From Psychrobacter faecalis (GTDB lineage: Bacteria; Pseudomonadota; Gammaproteobacteria; Pseudomonadales; Moraxellaceae): a stretch of DNA of 64,000 bases. The notes under the pieces are model-generated. The model did not search any database. It was given only the letters and a program-made list of their open reading frames with translations, and was not told the DNA's origin. The stretch's first letter is position 1, and each line of letters opens with the position of its first letter. Shown piece by piece: positions 8,569 through 17,054 of the stretch. Where the stretch lies: NCBI RefSeq assembly GCF_016107575.1, contig NZ_JABAST010000003.1, forward strand, positions 1 to 64,000, given 5' to 3'. The position numbers were made by a program, and so were the translations under genes.

Positions 8569-9582
8569 ATGTTTAAAAATTTATTAACAAAGCCTGATAG
8601 TGAGACTCATCATACCTGTATAAATGCAGGGTCGCTAAATAAAGCAATGATGTCGCCGCGTACCCGCTCCTTGCTAGCCGCCGCTATGACTGGGGTTTTG
8701 TTGTTAAGCGGCTGTCAGCAGCAAGCAGAAGCACCAGTAGCTGATAATAGTCAACCCAAAGAAAAAACTAGCGTAGAGGACAGTCAGCCGATGCGCAAAA
8801 GTGACTCTGCGGCTGCGCGTATAGAGCAGTTTCAGCCGTTGTACCTTGCGCAAGCAAAAAGCCTACAGCAGCGTTTGCAAGCCGAATATGAATCGCTACA
8901 AGCGGCAGATGCCTCAGACAGTGGCAATGATTTGTTACCTGATAGTACAACTGCTGTGTCAGTAGACAATGCTAAGCCGTCTAATACCGCTAATCGAGTT
9001 GCAAATAATACAGATTCTGAGCAAATAGCAAAACCACCTGCTACGGATTCAGCCGCAGCTATGGACAATAATAATAGTGAGTCAGACGTTAGCAACGACC
9101 CTGAAGTCGACGCCAATGCGACTACGGACACTGATATCAATACCAGCACTGAAGTGGGCGAGCGTGATTTAACCGTACTTAAGCGTATCAGTTTAGAGCC
9201 GCGTAAACCAGTGATGTTGACAGATGAGCAGATTATAGACAGTTATCAGCAAGCGATGGAAGCCCTTTATCAGCCTGTGACCACGCTGCTTAGTGCGGAA
9301 GATGTTGATACTCTAATCAATATCGCGACATTGGTGCCGCAGGTATTCGAACATGCAGAAATCGCCGGTAGACTTAGTGCAAAAAGTCCAGCGCTGGCGC
9401 GTTTGATTATTCAGCATCAAGTTTGGGAGCAGATAGAAGCCCAACAAGTGATGGATATGCAGCAGATGAAACTCAATCAGCAGCAAGAGTTTGAGAGACT
9501 GATGGCAAAATTTAATGAAACCATCCAAGGTTATGACGAGCAAATTGCCAAATATGAGCAGACCTTAAAAGAGTTTCAATAA
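8569..9582 (+). CDS. Predicted outer-membrane or periplasmic lipoprotein, function unknown
   Basis: A signal segment (SLLAAAMTGVLLLSGC) ends in a lipobox with the lipidated Cys, so the mature protein should be membrane-anchored in the periplasm. The mature part has about 130 residues rich in Ser, Asp, Asn and Ala, then a more ordered region from ISLEPRKPVML. It ends in a Gln/Met-rich coiled coil (QVMDMQQMKLNQQQEF). The start is uncertain. ATG at 8569 has AAGGATGAG nine bases upstream but gives a long n-region; ATG at 8647 would give a normal 22-residue signal peptide with a poor ribosome-binding site. I do not recognise the family. It is monocistronic and convergent with gltA. Confidence 0.75.
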   Translation: MFKNLLTKPDSETHHTCINAGSLNKAMMSPRTRSLLAAAMTGVLLLSGCQQQAEAPVADNSQPKEKTSVEDSQPMRKSDSAAARIEQFQPLYLAQAKSLQQRLQAEYESLQAADASDSGNDLLPDSTTAVSVDNAKPSNTANRVANNTDSEQIAKPPATDSAAAMDNNNSESDVSNDPEVDANATTDTDINTSTEVGERDLTVLKRISLEPRKPVMLTDEQIIDSYQQAMEALYQPVTTLLSAEDVDTLINIATLVPQVFEHAEIAGRLSAKSPALARLIIQHQVWEQIEAQQVMDMQQMKLNQQQEFERLMAKFNETIQGYDEQIAKYEQTLKEFQ

Positions 9583-9619
9583 AGTGTGACTTTTTATTTC
9601 TTTATTGAATTTAGACCAT

Positions 9620-9650
9620 AAAAAATCCCGCTCAAGTAGCGGGATTTTTT
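9620..9650. terminator. Bidirectional terminator between lipoprotein gene and gltA
   Basis: A 13-bp perfect stem (9620-9632 with 9638-9650), loop CAAGT, with A and T runs at the two feet. It serves the convergent lipoprotein gene and gltA. Confidence 0.9.
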
Positions 9651-9673
9651 ATGCTGCTAATAACAATAGCTGA

Positions 9674-10954
9674 CTATTTACGATCTTCAACTTTAACGAA
9701 GTCGCGATGCGTTTCACCAGTATATAACTGACGAGGGCGACCGATTTTGAACGGTGCGCTGTGCATTTCTAACCAATGGCTGATCCAACCAGAAGTACGC
9801 GCGAGTGAGAAGATAACGGTAAACATTGACGTTGGGATACCGATGGCTTTTAAGATAATGCCAGAATAAAAATCAACGTTTGGATACAAGTTACGCTCAA
9901 CGAAGTACGGGTCTTCTAAAGCGATTTTCTCAAGCGCCATCGCAAGCTCAAGCTTAGGATCATTGATACCCAATGCACCTAGTACTTCATCGCAAGTCTC
10001 TTTCATTACTTGTGCGCGTGGGTCAAAGTTTTTGTAAACACGGTGACCAAAGCCCATCAGTTTTACTTCACGGCTTTTTACTTTTTCCATGAATTCAGGG
10101 ACGTTTTCTACCGTACCGATTTCATCTAGCATCTCAAGAACAGCTTCGTTAGCGCCGCCGTGTGATGGACCCCAAAGGGCAGCGATACCTGCAGCGATAC
10201 ACGCGTAAGGGTTGGCACCAGTAGAACCTGCTAGACGTACAGTAGACGTTGAAGCGTTTTGCTCGTGGTCAGCATGCAAAGTAAAAATTTTGTCCATGGC
10301 GCGAGTAATCACGTCATTGGTTTCGTAGTCAACATCAGCAGGGGTTGCAAACATCATGTATAAGAAGTTTTCTGCGTAATTGAAATCATTACGTGGATAC
10401 ATGAACGGTTCGCCCTGTGAGTATTTATAACTCATTGCTGCAAGCGTTGGCATTTTAGCGATTAGACGAATAGCGGTGATTTCACGGTGTGCTTCATTGC
10501 TGACGTCTAAGTTGTCATGATAAAACGCTGATAGGGCACCAACGACACCAACCATAATCGCCATTGGATGGGCGTCACGGCGGAAACCTTCAAAGAATTT
10601 ACGTAATTGGTCATGAACACCGGTGTGCTTACGAACCTTTTCATAGAAATCCGCTTTTTGCTCAGCGTTTGGTAGATCACCATGAATCAACGCATACGCC
10701 ACTTCTAGATATTCAGCATTGTTTGCTAACTGGTCGATAGGGTAGCCACGGTGTAATAACTCCCCTTTACCGCCATCAATATAAGTAATCTTAGATTCAA
10801 CAGGGGCGGTTACTTTAAAACCAGGGTCATAAGACCAAAAACCTGAATCTTGTAGAGCAGCAATATCGATAACTGGGCGCCCTAAAGTACCTTCAATAAT
10901 AGGAAGTTCGTATTCTTCACCATTTACGCTTAATTTGGCATTGTTGTCAGCCAT
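9674..10954 (-). CDS. gltA: Citrate synthase, type II (hexameric)
   Basis: Condenses acetyl-CoA and oxaloacetate to citrate, the entry step of the citric acid cycle. The 426-residue product matches the Gram-negative enzyme in length and has the catalytic triad His265 ([10 protein letters not shown]), His304 ([13 protein letters not shown]) and Asp361 ([10 protein letters not shown]). The N-terminal beta domain ([10 protein letters not shown]) found in NADH-sensitive type II enzymes is present. It is read divergently from the sdh-suc block, from which it is separated by a 1.16-kb spacer containing a Fur-box-like palindrome. A strong terminator follows. Confidence 0.98.
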   Translation of the reverse strand: MADNNAKLSVNGEEYELPIIEGTLGRPVIDIAALQDSGFWSYDPGFKVTAPVESKITYIDGGKGELLHRGYPIDQLANNAEYLEVAYALIHGDLPNAEQKADFYEKVRKHTGVHDQLRKFFEGFRRDAHPMAIMVGVVGALSAFYHDNLDVSNEAHREITAIRLIAKMPTLAAMSYKYSQGEPFMYPRNDFNYAENFLYMMFATPADVDYETNDVITRAMDKIFTLHADHEQNASTSTVRLAGSTGANPYACIAAGIAALWGPSHGGANEAVLEMLDEIGTVENVPEFMEKVKSREVKLMGFGHRVYKNFDPRAQVMKETCDEVLGALGINDPKLELAMALEKIALEDPYFVERNLYPNVDFYSGIILKAIGIPTSMFTVIFSLARTSGWISHWLEMHSAPFKIGRPRQLYTGETHRDFVKVEDRK

Positions 10955-11220
10955 AAACTGCTCTCCATTGTTTGTAACTTGTTAGAATAAAAATATATCG
11001 ACGCATACCCTCGCGTCTTCACTAGTTAAACGGTCAAAAAAATTTAACCCATTTAATATGCAGGCTATATTAGCAGTTATTACTGAGGTTTTGAAAAGAC
11101 TTTTAGCAGTAATGTCTGTAATAGGTGTGCGTTAGTCGTGCTAAACGACTGTAAACTTTGTATCAAAATATGTCTATTCAGTAATTTAGCGGTAATTCAG
11201 CAGCAAGTCCGCTGGTTGCT

Positions 11221-11250
11221 TATAATGTAATGATTCTCATTAACATTATA
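11221..11250. promoter_or_regulatory. Fur-box-like palindrome
   Basis: Outer arms TATAATGT (11221-11228) and ACATTATA (11243-11250) enclose a second inverted repeat, TAATGA-TTC-TCATTA (11228-11242). Its reverse complement contains ATGAGAATCAT, very close to the classical Fur consensus of repeated GATAAT units. TATAAT lies on both strands within it, so the site could overlap a promoter in either direction. Iron control is an inference. Confidence 0.55.
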
Positions 11251-11934
11251 ATAATTAAGACTTTATTACAAGATAAACGTCCGTCATATTTGCAGCAACG
11301 CACCATGGCATAGACAGAGTATGCGTAACCGACAGATTAATTTGGATCAAAAATTGATTCTGAAATATCAATACTAATAAATTCGCCTTACCAATAGCTA
11401 GCTTTTTGTTAAATAATCACCGATAACCACTATTTAGGGGATAAATTTGTAATTATGGCGCAGTCATTTTATAATTGGAGGGATTTAACTGGCACTAGCT
11501 TTGCGCAAATGAATAGGCTGCTCTGATAAAACTATTGGTAAAGCCCAGCTTTATTGAGACTTTTTGATGATTGACTGTTCGGTTGATAGACTAAATCCCG
11601 ACTTATCGTTTGAATATTCTTGTTAACTGTTCTATTTTTAAATAGTCAACAGTGAAGTTTGCCTTAATAAAAAATGATACTCTACAGATGATATTATGGC
11701 GTTATCTTTTTTGTTGATGCAACGTCGTAAAAATAGAATAGTTAATCGATTTATCCCATATTATGAACTCCATGTAACCTCTTTATTTTGTATAAAGGGT
11801 GTGAATGATTTGTCATAAAAAGGGATTGTCACTTCAGTGAGCGATAGGGAAGTCTATAACCACTTTATAAATGGAAACTACCCAAATAGCAACTAAATAA
11901 ACAGTCGCTACGGGCACAGATTTTATTTATAGAG

Positions 11935-11955
11935 TTTATCTGAACGTCAGATAAA
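11935..11955. promoter_or_regulatory. Perfect inverted repeat upstream of sdhC
   Basis: TTTATCTGA, ACG, TCAGATAAA: nine perfect base pairs with three bases between. It ends 164 bases before the sdhC start. It could be a protein-binding site or a leader hairpin. Confidence 0.5.
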
Positions 11956-12119
11956 TAAGACTTATCGACCTTGCATATTTAGCGCAAATGAAACGACGTC
12001 AGCTAGCCCTTCCTTACTTTATTCATCTCATGTGTTGCTTGCCGCTTGTAGAATAGTATTGATAAATAGTATTCGTATAATGCGTTGATAGCTGATACAG
12101 GAGTATAACCGCAAAAAGG

Positions 12120-12506
12120 ATGCCCGCTGTGAAAAGCAACCGACCTATTAATCTGCCCTTAAGCCAAGTGATTAGCGTTAACCGCTCACCGATTGCAATT
12201 GCTTCTATCTTGCATCGTATCTCTGGCATTGTTTTATTTCTACTTATCCCAGTCATGCTGTGGTTATTACAGAATTCTTTGGCATCGCCTGAGAGTTTTG
12301 AAACCGTGTTTGACAATGTCTTTATTCGCTTTTTAGCGTGGATTTTCGTCGCCGCCATTGCTTATCACTTCGTGATGGGCGTGAAGCATTTATTTGCTGA
12401 TAATGGTCAAAATGAAGAGCTACAATCGGCGCGTATGGCGTCTGTTGTCAGCTTAGTGATTGCAGCGATTTTAATTGTCGCGTCATTTGTATGGGTGATG
12501 TTCTAA
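12120..12506 (+). CDS. sdhC: Succinate dehydrogenase cytochrome b556 subunit
   Basis: Membrane anchor of complex II; with SdhD it binds haem b and ubiquinone. The 128-residue product has the family sequence SILHRISG near residue 38, including the Ser and Arg used for quinone binding. Three membrane helices follow, and the haem-ligand histidine lies in the AYHFVMGVKHL region. ATG at 12120 gives MPAVKSNRP. A GTG three codons on (12129) has better spacing from AAGG, so the exact start is open. The stop overlaps the sdhD start as TAATG, indicating coupled translation. Confidence 0.95.
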   Translation: MPAVKSNRPINLPLSQVISVNRSPIAIASILHRISGIVLFLLIPVMLWLLQNSLASPESFETVFDNVFIRFLAWIFVAAIAYHFVMGVKHLFADNGQNEELQSARMASVVSLVIAAILIVASFVWVMF

Positions 12507-12913
12507 TGATAAAAAATGATTCAGGAATCAAAAGCGCCACCGGTCTAACAAGCTCAGGTACCCGTGATTGGATGGTCCAACGTATCAGTGCGGTTATTCT
12601 AGCCGTTTACAGTGTGGTGTTGCTGGGCTTTTTCTTAACCCATGGCAATGTAACCTTCATTGAATGGTCTGATTTTATGACCAGTTTACCGATGCGTCTG
12701 TTCAGCTTGTTGGCTATTTTGGCATTGGCTGGTCACGCGTGGGTGGGTATGTGGACGGTATTTACCGACTATATTACCTCTGGCAAGATGGGTGAAAGCG
12801 CGCCTAAACTGCGTTTATTTTTACAAACATTGATGATTATCGCTATTTTAGTCTTCCTATTTTGGGGCATTATGATTTTTTGGGGTAACGGCTTCGGTGT
12901 TGTTGCTGTTTAA
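12506..12913 (+). CDS. sdhD: Succinate dehydrogenase membrane anchor subunit
   Basis: Second membrane subunit of complex II. The 135-residue protein has an N-terminal RDWMVQRISAVILAVY segment and three hydrophobic helices. AGHAWVGMWTVFTDYI contains the haem-ligand histidine and the conserved Asp-Tyr of the quinone site. The ATG at 12506 overlaps the sdhC stop by one base. An ATG five codons upstream is in frame but inside sdhC and lacks a case of its own. Unusually, 458 bases separate it from sdhA. Confidence 0.95.
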   Translation: MIKNDSGIKSATGLTSSGTRDWMVQRISAVILAVYSVVLLGFFLTHGNVTFIEWSDFMTSLPMRLFSLLAILALAGHAWVGMWTVFTDYITSGKMGESAPKLRLFLQTLMIIAILVFLFWGIMIFWGNGFGVVAV

Positions 12914-13371
12914 CTTTTTATCATACCGGTAAATATTTATTCATAGGCTATTTATAAGCGTAGTATTAGCAGCCATATATCGATGAATAATAACGGATGA
13001 ATCTAACCGCATTTATAGCCTTACTGATTTAAAAGCGTTTAGAGAATAAAATCCGTTAGTAGCCAAAATAGACAGAGCCAATCATAGCGTTGGGTATTTC
13101 TCAATTTAACTTATCACTGATACCAGTGCATTATTAAGCAGTTGCATAACAGTTAGACCGATAGTTAAATAAACAGATAAGCCCAATATAACGATAGATA
13201 TGCAAGTTAAGTGGTCAAAAGGTATTGATAGCAGATTTTGATGGTTGAAATTATTGTCAGTAGCGTGAGCGCAAATATTAGCCGACATTGCCGCATGATA
13301 AGACAGAAACCAGCATAGACATCAGCCTTTTTATTTACTTCTAAGCATTAACAGGCATTAGGAAAACCGTA
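12914..13371 (+). other. Long spacer between sdhD and sdhA
   Basis: In most proteobacteria sdhD and sdhA are nearly contiguous. This 458-base stretch contains an 8-bp inverted repeat, TAACGGAT (12991-12998) with ATCCGTTA (13051-13058), 52 bases apart. There is no terminator with a T run and no convincing gene; a 60-codon minus-strand frame at 13106-13288 has no family resemblance. A separate sdhA promoter is possible. Confidence 0.5.
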
Positions 13372-15222
13372 ATGGCAACTAGACAAGATAATACCATTAG
13401 CAATATTAAAACCCTGAACTATGACGCGGTCATCGTTGGTGGCGGCGGCTCAGGTATGCGTGCTTCATTGCATTTGGCCGAAGCGGGCATGAAGGTTGCA
13501 GTCTTGACCAAAGTATTCCCAACCCGTTCGCACACCGTTGCAGCGCAGGGCGGTATCGGCGCAAGTTTGGGTAACATGAGTAATGACAACTGGCACTTTC
13601 ACTTTTATGATACCGTGAAAGGGTCAGATTGGTTAGGTGACCAAGACGCCATTGAGTACATGTGCCGCGAAGCGCCGAAAGTAGTATATGAGCTTGAGCA
13701 CATGGGTATGCCGTTTGACCGTAACGAAGATGGCACCATTTATCAGCGTCCATTTGGCGGTCATACCTCAAACTATGGCGAAAAAGCCGTACAACGTGCT
13801 TGCGCTGCTGCTGACCGTACGGGTCACGCGCTATTGCATACGCTTTATCAGAAAAACCTACAGCAAGGTACAGAGTTCTTTATCGAGTGGATCGCGCTTG
13901 ATTTGATCAAAGATGAGGCCGGTAACATCAATGGCGTTATCGCGCTTGAGCAAGAAACCGGTACGGTTGCGGTATTCCAATCACCAATTACTGTGTTAGC
14001 CACAGGTGGTGCTGGTCGTATCTTTGCGGCTTCTACCAACGCTTATATCAATACAGGTGACGGTATTGGCATGGCGGTTCGTGCAGGTATTCCATTGCAA
14101 GATATGGAATTCTGGCAGTTCCACCCAACCGGCGTTCATGGTGCCGGCGTACTATTGACCGAAGGTTGCCGCGGTGAAGGCGCTATCTTACGTAATAAAG
14201 ATGGCGAAGCGTTCATGGAGCGTTATGCGCCCACCGTGAAAGACTTGGCACCACGTGACTTGGTATCACGTTCGATGGACCAAGAAATCAAAGAAGGTCG
14301 CGGCTGTGGTCCAAATGCTGACCATATCGTGATGGATATGACCCATTTGGGTGTTGACACCATTATGAAGCGTTTACCATCAGTATTCGAGATTGGTAAA
14401 AACTTTGCCAACGTTGACATCACTAAAGAGCCAATTCCAGTTATCCCAACCATTCACTATATGATGGGCGGTATTCCAACCACGATTCATGGTCAGGTGA
14501 TTGTACCGGATCTAGAAGCGGGTACCGATGAAGACGGTCTATATGCCAAAGGCAACGTCGTTAAAGGTCTTTATGCAATCGGTGAGTGTGCGTGCGTTAG
14601 TGTGCATGGTGCCAACCGTTTAGGTACCAACTCGCTACTTGATTTATTGGTCTTTGGTCGCGCTGCTGGTAAGCATATCGTTGATGAATTCCATCATGCT
14701 GACCATAACTACAAGCCGCTTGTTCCACATGTGCTTGATTTCACTGTGCGCCGTTTAGACAAATTGCAACAATCAACTTCAGGCTACAATGCGCAAGACG
14801 TGGCTGACGAGATTCGCGCCATTATGCAAAAGCATGCCAGTGTATTCCGTACGCAGGCGATGATGGATGAAGGTGTTAAGCAGATTCTAGCGCTTGCTGA
14901 TAAAATCGACCAAATCCATTTGGCTGATAAATCACAGGTCTTTAATACTGCGCGTATCGAAGCGTTTGAAGTAGCCAACTTGTATGAAGTGGCAAAAGCG
15001 ACGATGATATCGGCCGCTAACCGTCATGAAAGCCGCGGCGCGCACAGTGTTTCTGACTATGATCGCCCAGAAGATGATGATTATGCACCAAACGGCCGTA
15101 ACGATAATGATTGGATGAAGCATACCCTATGGTATTCTGAAGGCAATCGTATTATCTATAAGCCTGTGCGTAAAGTGCCATTGACGGTCGATTACGTCGA
15201 GCCAAAAGTTCGCGTTTATTAA
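13372..15222 (+). CDS. sdhA: Succinate dehydrogenase flavoprotein subunit
   Basis: Catalytic subunit of complex II, oxidising succinate to fumarate on the cytoplasmic face. The 616-residue product has the FAD-binding VIVGGGGSGMRA near residue 20, the covalent-FAD histidine at His54 (TRSHTVAAQGG) and the substrate-site segments FHPTGVHGAGVLLTEG and RDLVSRSM. GANRLGTNSLLDLLVFG contributes FAD and substrate contacts. It has an AGGA ribosome-binding site 9-10 bases before the ATG. It is separated from sdhB by 193 bases holding a strong hairpin. Confidence 0.98.
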   Translation: MATRQDNTISNIKTLNYDAVIVGGGGSGMRASLHLAEAGMKVAVLTKVFPTRSHTVAAQGGIGASLGNMSNDNWHFHFYDTVKGSDWLGDQDAIEYMCREAPKVVYELEHMGMPFDRNEDGTIYQRPFGGHTSNYGEKAVQRACAAADRTGHALLHTLYQKNLQQGTEFFIEWIALDLIKDEAGNINGVIALEQETGTVAVFQSPITVLATGGAGRIFAASTNAYINTGDGIGMAVRAGIPLQDMEFWQFHPTGVHGAGVLLTEGCRGEGAILRNKDGEAFMERYAPTVKDLAPRDLVSRSMDQEIKEGRGCGPNADHIVMDMTHLGVDTIMKRLPSVFEIGKNFANVDITKEPIPVIPTIHYMMGGIPTTIHGQVIVPDLEAGTDEDGLYAKGNVVKGLYAIGECACVSVHGANRLGTNSLLDLLVFGRAAGKHIVDEFHHADHNYKPLVPHVLDFTVRRLDKLQQSTSGYNAQDVADEIRAIMQKHASVFRTQAMMDEGVKQILALADKIDQIHLADKSQVFNTARIEAFEVANLYEVAKATMISAANRHESRGAHSVSDYDRPEDDDYAPNGRNDNDWMKHTLWYSEGNRIIYKPVRKVPLTVDYVEPKVRVY

Positions 15223-15318
15223 TTCTAGCCCCTGTAGTTTTGAGCATACAGCTTTGTGTATACATAGAATTAACGTTTTATCCCTTATTTAATAAAAGGT
15301 GAGCGCCAGCGATAAGCT

Positions 15319-15355
15319 TTTATCAGCGCTATGGTTTAATCATAGCGCTGATAAA
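15319..15355 (+). other. Perfect 15-bp hairpin in the sdhA-sdhB spacer, with a second small hairpin
   Basis: Arms 15319-15333 and 15341-15355 are exact reverse complements around the loop GTTTAAT. No T run follows, so this is not a standard terminator. A second hairpin, CAGTC-TTTA-GACTG, follows at 15359-15372, about 45 bases before the sdhB start. An RNA-processing, stabilising or translation-control element is inferred. Confidence 0.75.
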
Positions 15356-15415
15356 TAGCAGTCTTTAGACTGTACGCTTGTGAGCCCGCATCACCAATGT
15401 GTGGAGTTTAGCATT

Positions 15416-16126
15416 ATGAGCCGAGGTACTCGCACCATCGAAATCTATCGCTACGATCCTGATGTGGACGCAGCGCCGCGCATGCAAACTTATACGATTG
15501 AGTTATTGGACTCAGATCGTATGTTGCTTGACGTGTTATTACGCCTAAAGAAAGAAGATGAAACCCTTACTTTCCGTCGCTCGTGCCGTGAAGGCATTTG
15601 CGGTTCAGATGGCATGAATATTAATGGTAAAAATGGTCTAGCTTGTCTGATTAACATGAACACCTTGCCTGAAAAAGTAACGGTTCGTCCATTACCAGGT
15701 TTGCCAGTGGTTCGTGATTTGGTCGTCGACATGAACCAATTTTATGAGCAATACGAAAAAGTTCATCCGTTCTTAATCAATGACCAGCCAGCGCCAGCAA
15801 CCGAGCGTTTGCAGTCACCTGAACAGCGTGAAAAATTGAACGGTTTGTATGAGTGTATTTTATGTGCTTGCTGTTCAACCAGCTGCCCATCATTCTGGTG
15901 GAACCCTGATAAGTTCTTAGGTCCAGCAGCACTATTGAATGCCAACCGTTTTGTATCTGACAGCCGCGATACTGATATTCGTGCTCGTCTAGGGCGTTTA
16001 GAAGATCCGTTCAGCTTATTCCGTTGCCGCGGTATCATGAACTGCGTGTCAGTATGTCCAAAAGGCCTAAATCCAACCAAAGCCATCGGTCATCTGCGCA
16101 ATTTACTGATCGATCAAGCAGGTTAG
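15416..16126 (+). CDS. sdhB: Succinate dehydrogenase iron-sulphur subunit
   Basis: Carries electrons from SdhA to the quinone site. The 236-residue product shows the plant-type [2Fe-2S] cysteines in CREGICGSDGMNINGKNGLAC and the C-terminal ferredoxin-type clusters in CILCACCSTSCPS and CRGIMNCVSVCPKGL. The ATG at 15416 is preferred over the upstream GTG at 15380 because GTGGAG lies at a good distance. It is last in the sdh group and is followed by a strong terminator, which suggests sdhCDAB is at least partly transcribed apart from sucAB. Confidence 0.98.
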   Translation: MSRGTRTIEIYRYDPDVDAAPRMQTYTIELLDSDRMLLDVLLRLKKEDETLTFRRSCREGICGSDGMNINGKNGLACLINMNTLPEKVTVRPLPGLPVVRDLVVDMNQFYEQYEKVHPFLINDQPAPATERLQSPEQREKLNGLYECILCACCSTSCPSFWWNPDKFLGPAALLNANRFVSDSRDTDIRARLGRLEDPFSLFRCRGIMNCVSVCPKGLNPTKAIGHLRNLLIDQAG

Positions 16127-16168
16127 TCTACCATTTATTGGTAATTAGCTTTATAATAGCGCTGTTAA

Positions 16169-16202
16169 AAAAACACCACCTCTCATTAGGTGGTGTTTTT
16201 TA
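16169..16202 (+). terminator. Terminator after sdhB
   Basis: A 13-bp stem (16169-16181 with 16188-16200), loop CTCATT, with six T. It ends the sdhCDAB transcript. Confidence 0.9.
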
Positions 16203-17054
16203 TTCAAGGTTATCAGCATTAAACTGTCAGTTATAAAGCTAGCATCACAAAACTGATATTTTAGACGGTATTGTTGATGGGCAGTGGTGACTCAGTCAAT
16301 GAAAGTAAGGCTGTATTAACAATACGTTGCTTGTATGTAAGAGGGCATGCTATATCGTACGCATGTCTATATAATTGATTACAACCGTATATTTTCGCGC
16401 AGATTCATTTAAAGGTAGTGATTAACCATAAATGTTTATATCGCTCAAAATCTATAGAAATGCAAAAAGTAGGCTATAAATTTAGCTAAATCTTAGCGAT
16501 AGCGCCGTTATTTGTTCATATAAAAATTAACTAGTTGCGAGAAATGATAGTTGATATTCATTTCGTAAATACCTAGTATTGAACAAACAAACTATGGCGT
16601 GTTAGGCAGTCATGTTACCCTATACAGCACTATATCTTTGGCGTAATATCGCCTATATTTCTACCATAGCAAGACACTTCAGCGGAAATAGCCAATTAAA
16701 AGGCTAACTGAAGACAAAATTTTTTGAGTAAAACCATGCTATTAACAATTTGGTTATAGCTGCAAGCATTATATATAAATTAATGTTGTCAAACGAGCCA
16801 CTAAAGAAAACCGACCGTTCACAAATAATTTTAATAGTAAGCATGGTATTGCAATTATCTTTTTTATAACGAGATAGCTTGGGTAGGATGTTTTTTATTG
16901 ACCAAGAGCGGTAACTTGTAGATATGGTTAATAAAAAGATAATGTTAAGACAAGTTTTAATGGTAAAAAGCGACGATTGATGTCGCTAACCTATAACGAA
17001 CAACACAATAATAAGCACGATTCCATTCATTTATCTATCAAATAGACGATTATT
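16203..17054 (+). other. 0.85-kb spacer before sucA
   Basis: AT-rich, with no convincing gene on either strand. It must carry the sucA promoter, because a strong terminator precedes it. A small 6-bp hairpin, AGCGAC with GTCGCT (16969-16987), lies 68 bases before sucA. No Shine-Dalgarno sequence is evident before the sucA ATG. Confidence 0.5.

Larger units (their letters stand above)
10955..12119. other. 1.16-kb divergent spacer between gltA and sdhC
   Basis: No convincing protein gene was found on either strand. It is AT-rich and should contain the promoters of both gltA and sdhC. Visible elements are a 30-bp Fur-like palindrome at 11221-11250, an imperfect inverted repeat at 11626-11653 and a perfect 9+3+9 inverted repeat at 11935-11955. 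A small RNA could be encoded here, but no clear terminator marks its end. Confidence 0.6.

Noticed and set aside
11560-11700. Possible small-RNA terminator in the gltA-sdhC spacer (inverted repeat 11626-11653)
   Set aside because: The stem is interrupted and no T run follows it, so it does not mark a transcript end.
12023-12358. 111-codon minus-strand frame overlapping sdhC
   Set aside because: It is antisense to a well-supported gene, with a low-quality translation.
13106-13288. 60-codon minus-strand frame in the sdhD-sdhA spacer with a hydrophobic stretch
   Set aside because: No good ribosome-binding site or family pattern; a hydrophobic run is expected by chance in AT-rich DNA.
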